A program made the translations under genes and the position numbers. Positions 6,810-12,257 of a DNA stretch of 12,257 nt are shown here, one piece after another. The stretch lies in contig JBBDIO010000265.1 in assembly GCA_040880365.1 (NCBI GenBank), forward strand, positions 1-12,257. Direction: 5' to 3'. Within the stretch, counting starts at the first letter, position 1; every line of letters begins with the position of its first letter. The notes under the pieces are model-generated. The model saw nothing but the letters and a program-made list of their open reading frames with translations, did not search any database and was not told the origin of the DNA. Source of the DNA: JBBDIO01 sp040880365 (GTDB lineage: Bacteria; Chloroflexota; Anaerolineae; Caldilineales; Caldilineaceae).

Positions 6810-7202
6810 TCAATCTGGCGTGGATTGTGTGAAAAGCGGGCGAAATTTGTAGCTGTAGACAATCTGCCCTTCCACGCCATCCTCGCGCAGCTTGCGGGTG
6901 ACCATTTCGACACGCAGCCCAATAGAAACCTCATCCGGCTCCACATCGGTCAGTTGGGCGGTCAGCATCGGACCATCGTCCAGCTTCACCAACGCAATGG
7001 TATAGGGCTTCTGTTCTTCGAAGCCCTTGGGCACATTATACATGGTGCTGTAGCTATAGATCTCGCCCTGTCCGGTAAGCGCCAGCGCGCTCCCCTGCAA
7101 CGGGACCAGCCCGGCTTTCCCCTCACCGTGCCTATCACCTTGTTGATCACCTTGCCCCTGGATTTCCCGGGCACTCATCCGTTCTACATTGCCGTTTTTC
7201 AT
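6810..7202 (-). CDS. OB-fold half of a DUF35 protein, as a separate gene
   Basis: The 130-residue protein carries, from about residue 38, the C-terminal OB-fold of DUF35 acyl-CoA-associated proteins. The segments GQGEIYSYSTMYNVPKGFEE, KPYTIALVKLDDGP, LTAQLTDVEPDEV, GLRVEMVTRKLREDG and IVYSYKFRP appear in the usual order. The N-terminal zinc ribbon that normally precedes this domain in the same chain is missing; it is encoded by the gene 41 bp upstream, in another frame. Residues 1-37 are Gln/Gly-rich and resemble no family; they include a QGDQQGD repeat. ATG 7202 has a weak AGGCGG close by; ATG 7178 (residue 9) is an alternative. A stop in this frame at 7218-7220 rules out a simple fusion. 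In archaea the DUF35 OB-fold takes part in CoA handling within the thiolase/HMG-CoA synthase complex, and a similar role with the nearby thiolase is inferred. Confidence 0.82.
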   Translation of the reverse strand: MKNGNVERMSAREIQGQGDQQGDRHGEGKAGLVPLQGSALALTGQGEIYSYSTMYNVPKGFEEQKPYTIALVKLDDGPMLTAQLTDVEPDEVSIGLRVEMVTRKLREDGVEGQIVYSYKFRPLFTQSTPD

Positions 7203-7243
7203 TTGCCGCCTAATCTGCTATATCCAGGTATAGAATATTAAAT

Positions 7244-7657
7244 CTAGTCGTCGCCCGTTTCGCGCGCCCGGCGATAGTCGGCCAGAGATTTGGGCAACAT
7301 GAAAACCAGTTCCGCCGCCTGGCTCTCCCGGTGGGTAGCGTGGTGATCGCCCACATGATGACTCTCTGTGTCGGCGTCGCTATAGTCACTGCCCTCGTCG
7401 TGGCTCTCAAATTTACAGCTACCCTGCCCACAGCTATCGTCTGCTTGTTCAGGCTGCACGTGCAAATGGGGCAATGCCATAAGATGTCGCAACTCTAGCT
7501 GCTGCAACTGAGCCGCAGCTTCCTGGCTGCGCGCCGCACGGCTGCAATAGGGGCAAACCTGACGCGGCGGAAAAACGGCGCGTTCACAGGCGGGACATAC
7601 TTCGCCCTCCAGGCTATAGCGTTGCTTACGATTGCGCCACAGAATGGGAACTGCCAT
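7244..7657 (-). CDS. Zinc-ribbon half of a DUF35 protein with acidic His-rich tail
   Basis: The 137-residue protein starts MAVPILWRNRKQRYSLEG, the usual N-terminus of DUF35 proteins. A rubredoxin-like zinc ribbon follows with C21, C24, C35 and C38 (CPAC...CPYC). After about residue 45 the OB-fold expected in this family is absent. Instead there is a Gln/Leu-rich stretch, then a tail (about 70-110) rich in Asp, Glu, Ser and His with CGQGSC (C76, C81) and six His between 86 and 109, ending in LPKSLADYRRARETGDD. AAGGAG lies 10 nt before ATG 7657. The stop is followed by an AT-rich 41-bp gap and then the OB-fold gene. The pair probably makes two polypeptides that act together, perhaps with the thiolase upstream. 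A decayed single gene is the main alternative. Confidence 0.8.
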   Translation of the reverse strand: MAVPILWRNRKQRYSLEGEVCPACERAVFPPRQVCPYCSRAARSQEAAAQLQQLELRHLMALPHLHVQPEQADDSCGQGSCKFESHDEGSDYSDADTESHHVGDHHATHRESQAAELVFMLPKSLADYRRARETGDD

Positions 7658-7667
7658 AACTCACTCT

Positions 7668-7673
7668 CTCCTT
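7668..7673 (-). promoter_or_regulatory. Shine-Dalgarno of the zinc-ribbon gene
   Basis: The minus strand reads AAGGAG, 10 nt before ATG 7657. It is one of the better ribosome binding sites in the window and supports real translation of the zinc-ribbon half. Confidence 0.65.
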
Positions 7674-7679
7674 AACTTT

Positions 7680-7705
7680 AACTTTTCTCTGCAACTTTTC
7701 TCTGC
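7680..7705. repeat. Two 13-bp direct repeats upstream of the zinc-ribbon gene
   Basis: AACTTTTCTCTGC occurs at 7680-7692 and 7693-7705. A looser third copy (AACTTCTCTTT) is near 7723. The stretch is pyrimidine-rich on the plus strand, so purine-rich in the zinc-ribbon mRNA leader. Confidence 0.75.
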
Positions 7706-7815
7706 GCAAATTTTGTCTGAGCAACTTCTCTTTACACAGATTTGCAATATCTATCCTGCACCCATCCAAAACCGACAAGCCAGTATTTAATATCTAACCA
7801 GATTCACGCGCCACC

Positions 7816-7830
7816 GATCAAACTTTGATC
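7816..7830. promoter_or_regulatory. 15-bp palindrome GATCAAACTTTGATC, operator candidate
   Basis: Perfect 7-bp arms GATCAAA and TTTGATC surround one C. A second GATCAAACTT follows at 7827-7836, so the site is also a direct repeat with 11-bp spacing, about one helical turn. It lies about 160 nt before the zinc-ribbon start. It could bind a dimeric regulator of the DUF35 genes; this is inferred. Confidence 0.45.
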
Positions 7831-8045
7831 AAACTTGGCTGACCAGAATCTTATGGCTTGCAGCATAACAGTTTTGGGCTCTCAATTCCTATCTGATCCC
7901 GAAAATCGCCGGCTTGATAGGTTTTGGCAGAATCGTCTGCACGCCGATTTGCCGACTGCGCGCGCCACGGGTACTACTCCTGTAGCTGATAGGTTTTGAT
8001 AGCTTTTCCGGCAGTAAAAATGGCCCTGATTGAGCCTGGACACAC

Positions 8046-8077
8046 AAAACCGCACGACCTGAATTCCGGCCGTGCGG
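8046..8077 (-). terminator. Rho-independent terminator of the thiolase gene
   Basis: CCGCACG (8050-8056) pairs perfectly with CGTGCGG (8071-8077), with two further C-G pairs beyond one mismatch and a loop of about 8 nt. Four T's follow on the minus strand (8049-8046), then GTGTGT. It lies about 50 nt past the thiolase stop. Confidence 0.75.
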
Positions 8078-8125
8078 CGTTCTATTTCATAGCAACCAGT
8101 TGTATAAATGTGCGCGCGGCGCAGG

Positions 8126-9295
8126 CTAGCTACCCAGAATGTGCGTAATAATGGTGGCTCCGCTGCCGCCAATATTCTGGGCCATCCCCAGCCGGGCATT
8201 GGGCACCTGATTGGCCCCGGCGCGGCCCGTGAGCTGTTGCACCACTTCCACAATCTGATAGATGCCCGTCGCCCCCACAGGGTGGCCCCGACTCTTTAAC
8301 CCGCCCATAGTGCTGATGGGCATTTGGCCGTGGATGCCAATCGCGTCTTCCTGCGCCAGACGCCAACCTTCCCCACGCGCCGCGAGGCCGGTGGCTTCCA
8401 GGCTTAGCGCACTCATAATTGTAAACGCATCGTGCAGCTCAAACAGGTCCAGGTCCTGGGGCTGGATGCCCGCCTGTTGATAGGCGCGCTGCGCGCTCAG
8501 GTGTGCAGCTTCGAGAAAGAGCGGGTCGCGCCGGTCATGCACAGCCAGCGTATCGGTTGCGCCCGCGCTGGCGAGCACCTGCACCGATCCCCAATGGTTG
8601 CCCTGGGTATAGGATTTCACATGGGCTGTGGGCACCAGAACCACGGCGGCCGCGCCATCACACACGGGGCTGCTATCCATAATGTTGATGGGTGTGGCAA
8701 TCACGGGCGCACGCACATAGATATCGCGGCTGATTGGCGACTGAAACATGGCGTTGGGATTATTGGCGCCATTGCGGTGGGCGTTGATGCTGAACCCGGC
8801 AAATGCATCCATAGGCACGTTGTGCTCATGCATATATCGCTGCATAATCAGTGCATTCAAGCCAACAAAACTGACGCCATGCGCGGCTTCGTTTTCGGCA
8901 TCGGCTGCCGATGCCAGCCCCGCAGTCGTATCTTTGCCCACGGTATCGGTCATCTTCTCCAGCCCTGCCACAATCACCACATCATGAAAGCCGCTGGCGA
9001 CGGCCATCAGCCCCACGCGCAGCGCGGCCGCGCCGCTGGCACAGGCCGCTTCCACTTTGGCGGCGTCGATGCCGTACAACCCGCACGTATCCGCGACCAG
9101 CGTCGCCAGGTGTTCCTGATCCAGCAAGCTGCCGCTAAGCATATTGCCCACATAGAGGGCATCCGCGCGATCAATTCCCGCATCGCGCATGGCGCCCATC
9201 ACAGCTTCATAGGCAATGGCGCGGGCCGATTGCTCCCACAACTCACCGACCGGCGATTGGCCGATCCCGATAATTGAAACGTCTCGTACTTCCAT
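8126..9295 (-). CDS. Thiolase-family protein of the SCP2/DUF35-associated type
   Basis: The 389-residue length and motifs fit the thiolase superfamily, which condenses or cleaves acyl-CoA esters. The nucleophile is C85 in VEAACASGAAALR. Other family marks are GLEKMTD (111-117), SSPVCDGAAAVVL (208-220), ELHDAFT (286-292) with H288, and GGLKSRGHPVGATG (331-344) with H338. Classical thiolases have a second catalytic Cys in a C-terminal CxG; here that place reads NIGGSGA. SCP2-type enzymes instead use the Cys of HDCF; here it is HDAF. This pattern puts it with the thiolases that travel with DUF35 proteins, as in the archaeal acetoacetyl-CoA thiolase/HMG-CoA synthase complex, but no HMG-CoA synthase gene lies here. 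ATG 9295 has a GGAGGT 13 nt upstream, rather far. Acetyl-CoA acetyltransfer is likely, but the true substrate is not shown. Confidence 0.9.
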   Translation of the reverse strand: MEVRDVSIIGIGQSPVGELWEQSARAIAYEAVMGAMRDAGIDRADALYVGNMLSGSLLDQEHLATLVADTCGLYGIDAAKVEAACASGAAALRVGLMAVASGFHDVVIVAGLEKMTDTVGKDTTAGLASAADAENEAAHGVSFVGLNALIMQRYMHEHNVPMDAFAGFSINAHRNGANNPNAMFQSPISRDIYVRAPVIATPINIMDSSPVCDGAAAVVLVPTAHVKSYTQGNHWGSVQVLASAGATDTLAVHDRRDPLFLEAAHLSAQRAYQQAGIQPQDLDLFELHDAFTIMSALSLEATGLAARGEGWRLAQEDAIGIHGQMPISTMGGLKSRGHPVGATGIYQIVEVVQQLTGRAGANQVPNARLGMAQNIGGSGATIITHILGS

Positions 9296-9333
9296 GCGTA
9301 TGTCTCTGACCTCCGCCCGTTGCGACGGTTTCT

Positions 9334-9361
9334 AGCGTATGCAATTCCGCAGAAATATCAA
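9334..9361 (-). promoter_or_regulatory. Weak promoter candidate of the thiolase gene
   Basis: The minus strand has TTGATA (complement of 9356-9361, five of six to consensus), a 16-nt spacer and TACGCT (complement of 9334-9339, three of six). A rival is an extended -10, TGCTATGCT, at 9400-9392 without a -35. A perfect palindrome TGTGCGCACA (9364-9373) lies between the two and could be an operator. Confidence 0.25.
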
Positions 9362-9469
9362 CCTGTGCGCACATGCGCCCAATCTCGGTTAAGCATAGCA
9401 CGCCCGCCGCCCACCAACCGCATGTTGGCTACCGATTTTGGCACAAACCCCGTCGCCAGGGCTATGCGC

Positions 9470-10927
9470 CTACTTCAGAATATAATACGTCGCCCGCTTC
9501 TCGCCGATACGCAACAGCAGGTTACGCTCCACCAGATCCGCCAGATCCCGGCGGATGGTCTCTGCGCTCACATCGGGGATGAGCGCCTGATAGTCGCTAT
9601 TGGTAATGCGACCGTGTTCGGCAATATGGGCCAGTGCCTGTTCCTGCCGTTCATTGAGAAACGGGGGCGTGGCTGCGGGCAGGGGTTCATCCGCGCCGGC
9701 ATTGTCCGGTGCGCCCGTGCGCGTGCCGCCCCGTAGACCGCGGGCCGTCGCCGGTTCTGTGCGCGAATAGAGCGTTACCTGAAAGCCCGCGGCCGTCTCC
9801 GCAAAAATCGGTTCAGGCAGGCCCGTTTCCTGCATGGTGGTAATCATGCGGTCGATACCATAGCCCAACCGCTCGATATAGCCCAGATCGCTCAAAACTG
9901 CCACAATCGATTCATTGCGGCTATAGCGTTCGTCTTTGAGATTTTCCAGCGTCACATGCCCCGGCAAGCGTCCCGGACTATAGATCTCCATGCGGTCGCT
10001 GAACATGAGGATGCGCACACCCTCGCCGCGCACCGTGTAGTCGCGGTGCGCCACTGCGTTCACAATTGCCTCGCGCACCACCGGCATGGGATATTCCGCG
10101 GTCTCCTCACGCGTGAAGCCCGTAATTTTCATGCCCCGGCGCATGTTGCTGGCGACAAACGCCTCGGCCTGGCGAATCTGGTCCGCCAGCGTGCCGCCGA
10201 TGTCCTGGCGTACAAACTCATCGCCCATGTCTTTGCCCGTGTAGCGCACGCAGATGATCTCGGCGCTGCGGAAAAAACGCTGGGGGTTCAGGCCAAAGAG
10301 CAGAATACCGCCCACTGTGGGCTGCAATTCGCCGTCGCCGCGCTGGGTGAGACAGCCGCGGGCAATCAGGGCCTGGGCAATGTCTTCGGTGGCGGCAAAC
10401 GAGACCTGATCCAGATAGCGCACGATGCGCTTCTCATCCAGATCGTCCATGCTCGCGCCATCGACAATCTGCGCCTCATAGCCCGCATCGCCCCGCTCCA
10501 GCAAAAGCCGGCGCAGTTCGGGCGTGGTCAGCGGACGATTGCGCCCGGCGGTACGGGTGAGAAAAAGCCCCTGGACACTGAAAATATGGGGCAGACCGGC
10601 AGGCACTTCGGCAGCCAGCACTTTGCCTTTTTCCAGATCGGGCGCGTGGGGGCTGGGCAATACCAGCGGCGGATCGGTGAGGCGCGCGGCCTGGGCAACT
10701 GTTTCGGCCAGGGCCGCGGGGTCCACATCGGCCTGGGGCACGCCTTTGCCTGTGACGCCCAACACGACCAGGCCGCCATTGGCGTTTGCCAGCGCAGCCA
10801 GTGTTTCGGCGATCGCCCTTTGGGACGATTTCACGCCCAAAAAGGCCATGCGATCATTGGGTCCGGCATCCATGAGCTGCTGCAATTCTTCGGCGCTCAA
10901 ACCGGCATAGCGTTGCCGTACAGCCAT
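9470..10927 (-). CDS. AlbA_2 / RecG C-terminal-like ATP-binding protein with winged helix
   Basis: The 485-residue protein has three parts. Residues about 12-140 form a Schlafen AlbA_2-like domain (AIAETLAALANANGG, LVVLGVTGKG). Residues about 200-385 match the GHKL-like ATP-binding region of the RecG-C/HATPase_c_4 type: REAIVNAVAHRDY (285-297), MFSDRMEIYSPGRLPG (308-323), SRNESIV, and GYGIDRMITTM. After a flexible linker (about 390-423) a C-terminal winged helix (about 425-485) shows an SAETIRRDLADLVERNLL recognition-helix pattern. Such proteins are often called transcriptional regulators or putative DNA-binding proteins; most are uncharacterised. I chose ATG 10927 because AAGGAG lies 6 nt upstream; the frame extends to 11092 but would overlap the neighbour. 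The usual AlbA_2 ExxEFK motif is replaced by RMAFLGVK (26-33). Confidence 0.88.
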   Translation of the reverse strand: MAVRQRYAGLSAEELQQLMDAGPNDRMAFLGVKSSQRAIAETLAALANANGGLVVLGVTGKGVPQADVDPAALAETVAQAARLTDPPLVLPSPHAPDLEKGKVLAAEVPAGLPHIFSVQGLFLTRTAGRNRPLTTPELRRLLLERGDAGYEAQIVDGASMDDLDEKRIVRYLDQVSFAATEDIAQALIARGCLTQRGDGELQPTVGGILLFGLNPQRFFRSAEIICVRYTGKDMGDEFVRQDIGGTLADQIRQAEAFVASNMRRGMKITGFTREETAEYPMPVVREAIVNAVAHRDYTVRGEGVRILMFSDRMEIYSPGRLPGHVTLENLKDERYSRNESIVAVLSDLGYIERLGYGIDRMITTMQETGLPEPIFAETAAGFQVTLYSRTEPATARGLRGGTRTGAPDNAGADEPLPAATPPFLNERQEQALAHIAEHGRITNSDYQALIPDVSAETIRRDLADLVERNLLLRIGEKRATYYILK

Positions 10928-10933
10928 GTGTCG

Positions 10934-10939
10934 CTCCTT
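10934..10939 (-). promoter_or_regulatory. Shine-Dalgarno that fixes the AlbA_2 protein start
   Basis: The minus strand reads AAGGAG, 6 nt before ATG 10927. It argues against the 55-residue longer form, which has no family resemblance in its extra part. Confidence 0.75.
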
Positions 10940-11012
10940 ACCGTGTCTGCAACGTCTCTGCTTATCGGATCTGCAAGGGTTCTGTGTAAATAAATCTCTC
11001 GGCCTGGAAAAT

Positions 11013-12257
11013 TTAATCCAGTCCCAGAATCGCGCGGCAATAGTCGTCTTGTATGCCGCCCCGTGGCGGGGGCTGTTCCGCCACGCCGGCAATCGTCCAC
11101 CGTTCTGCGGTACGCGCTTCCATATCGGGGGCGTGATAGCGCAGCGTGAAGAGCAGCCAGCGTTGGCGCGCCGCGTTTTCAGTTTCGGTCAATTCCACAC
11201 ATACGCTGGTCGTGGGTGCAAAATCACCCTCGCGCATCATCGCGGGCGATACGGGCACCGTGGGATATGCCTCAATGTCATTGATGCGCTCCCCTTCCAG
11301 CCGCGACGTATCCAATGCCGTGTCCAGGAATGCGCGGTTCGTGCCCGGCGTCACCAGCGCCTGGGTCGCGCCTATGTTGCCGCCAGATTGCACCCCCAGC
11401 AAATAGGCAAGTGCCACGCCTTCGGGATAGAAGGGGTGCGCGGGCAGCGTGGGCGTGCAAAACTTGATACCCAGGTTGCGGCTGCCAAACGCCACAAGCG
11501 GACGGGGTTCCGCGATCGCGTTTCCGGTCGCGCTTCCGGTCGCGTCTGCGCCCGTGTTTGCGCTTTCCCCATTTGCAGGGGCAGCAGGGTCGGCGCTTGT
11601 CTGGGGCACAGGCTGGGGCACTGTCACACCCGTTTCCGTGCCCGTGCTATCTCCGGCAGGCAGCGCGGGCGCAGCGTCCGGCGCGTCCAGATTCGGATTC
11701 GGGGTTAGTTCGGTATCGCTACCGGCGGTCGGCGTCGCGTCGGGCGCGCCCGTGCCCGGCAGTTCTTCGACCGGCGCGGGACGCGCGCCCCGGCGCGCAT
11801 AGGCAGTCTCCTGGCACAGCAGACTGCGCGCCCGATAGTCGGTGAGCGGAAACAGCCCGGAAATGGTATCGATGGGCACGGGGGCCTCGCGCCAGGTCGC
11901 CCAGTTGAGACCGCGGAACCCCCCCGGCGCATAGAGCTGGGTCACGCCATACCCTTCCTGGCGATTCTTCCACCAGACAAAGGTAAGATGTGTGCCGCCG
12001 CCCTGAATCACCACTTCGGCCCGCGGATGCACCAGGTCATCGGCCGCGCCATTGGCATTGGCTGCGCCCTCGCCCAGACTAAAGGCCTCGGCCAACACAT
12101 TTTCGGCCCGCACCATCTGCGAGACCACAATATTCCCGGCGTCGTAGGGATGCGCCACAAAGCCGTGGCTCACCGCACCGCCATAGGTAAAATCCCAATT
12201 GCTGGGCAAAAGCAGATAGGGACGATAGTAGCCGAACGCCTGGAGCGGCGGGGGCCC
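11013..12257 (-). CDS. Unrecognised protein, probably exported, C-terminal part, cut by the right edge
   Basis: The minus frame is open from the right edge to TAA at 11015-11013, giving 414 visible residues. The TTG at 12209 is inside this frame and is probably not the start, since the frame continues upstream with GPPPLQAFGYYRPYLLL. Visible residues 17-150 look like a beta-rich domain with many aromatic residues (SNWDFTYGG, THLTFVWWKNRQEGYG, GGFRGLNWATWREAP). Residues about 160-250 are a low-complexity Pro/Ala/Thr/Asp linker. The C-terminal 160 residues form a second possible domain, with FCTPTLPAHPFYPEGVALAY and an ending DDYCRAILGLD. The composition suggests an extracytoplasmic protein; any signal peptide would be off the window. 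I do not recognise the family. It lies 85 bp upstream of the AlbA_2 gene on the same strand, so co-transcription is possible. Confidence 0.7.
   Translation of the reverse strand, partial: GPPPLQAFGYYRPYLLLPSNWDFTYGGAVSHGFVAHPYDAGNIVVSQMVRAENVLAEAFSLGEGAANANGAADDLVHPRAEVVIQGGGTHLTFVWWKNRQEGYGVTQLYAPGGFRGLNWATWREAPVPIDTISGLFPLTDYRARSLLCQETAYARRGARPAPVEELPGTGAPDATPTAGSDTELTPNPNLDAPDAAPALPAGDSTGTETGVTVPQPVPQTSADPAAPANGESANTGADATGSATGNAIAEPRPLVAFGSRNLGIKFCTPTLPAHPFYPEGVALAYLLGVQSGGNIGATQALVTPGTNRAFLDTALDTSRLEGERINDIEAYPTVPVSPAMMREGDFAPTTSVCVELTETENAARQRWLLFTLRYHAPDMEARTAERWTIAGVAEQPPPRGGIQDDYCRAILGLD

Larger units (their letters stand above)
7674..8045 (-). other. Gene-free stretch between the thiolase terminator and the DUF35 pair
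   Basis: No ORF here has coding character. The stretch is more AT-rich than its surroundings and holds the 13-bp repeats, a 15-bp palindrome (7816-7830), and a 12-bp direct repeat TGATAGGTTTTG at 7915-7926 and 7987-7998. It presumably carries the promoter of the DUF35 pair, but I cannot point to a convincing -35/-10 pair. Confidence 0.5.

Noticed and set aside
7882..8253. Minus ORF of 123 residues covering the thiolase terminator
   Set aside because: It overlaps the thiolase 3' end in another frame and runs through the terminator. Its YQNLS/CQNLS similarity only reflects the 12-bp direct repeat.
8432..9277. Plus-strand ORF of 281 residues opposite the thiolase
   Set aside because: It is the shadow of a thiolase with an intact C85 and GHPVGATG; its His/Gly/Arg composition is typical of antisense frames.
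9956..10993. Plus-strand ORF of 345 residues opposite the AlbA_2 gene
   Set aside because: It has no motif, and the minus strand shows the HRDY and SPGRLPG signatures in order.
10928..11092. Longer start of the AlbA_2 protein
   Set aside because: The extra 55 residues are Arg-rich without a family match and overlap the neighbouring gene; AAGGAG before ATG 10927 is decisive.

Overview
The window is GC-rich (roughly 60%) bacterial DNA with compact genes, most of them on the minus strand. The gene set points tentatively to Chloroflexota (Anaerolineae/Caldilineae-like) or a similar GC-rich environmental bacterium: a membrane-fused spermidine-synthase-like protein, a YnjB-type lipoprotein importer, an SCP2-type thiolase beside a DUF35 zinc-ribbon/OB-fold pair, and an AlbA_2/GHKL-like ATP-binding protein. 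This assignment is inference. No rRNA, tRNA or other taxonomic marker is present.

Layout, left to right. (1) Positions 1-214 (-) hold the N-terminal part of a small membrane protein that runs off the left edge. (2) Positions 215-513 are a divergent intergenic region with four perfect 14-bp tandem repeats, a perfect 14-bp palindrome carrying TATAAT on both strands, and a 12-bp repeat that forms a tiny leader ORF. (3) Positions 514-2112 (+) encode a membrane protein fused to an aminopropyltransferase-like domain, the only clear plus-strand gene. (4) Positions 6391 down to 2191 (-) form one four-gene ABC importer operon in the order lipoprotein, permease, permease, ATPase. The gaps are short and one start overlaps the preceding stop. 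(5) Positions 7657 down to 6810 (-) encode a zinc-ribbon protein and an OB-fold protein, which look like the two halves of a DUF35 protein written as separate ORFs. A strong terminator follows. (6) Positions 9295 down to 8126 (-) encode a thiolase with its own terminator. (7) Positions 10927 down to 9470 (-) encode an AlbA_2 / RecG-C-like ATP-binding protein with a winged helix. (8) The right edge carries the C-terminal 414 residues of an unrecognised protein with a long Pro/Ala/Thr linker.

How the parts fit. The importer genes make a self-contained uptake system related to E. coli YnjBCD, whose substrate is not established. The thiolase and the DUF35 pair probably work together: in archaea, DUF35 proteins scaffold a thiolase/HMG-CoA synthase complex. 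No HMG-CoA synthase lies in the window, and a terminator separates thiolase from DUF35. The most unusual item is the split DUF35 pair, with a His/Asp/Cys-rich tail on the zinc-ribbon half. I see no CRISPR array, no transposase and no clear evidence of a new defence system.
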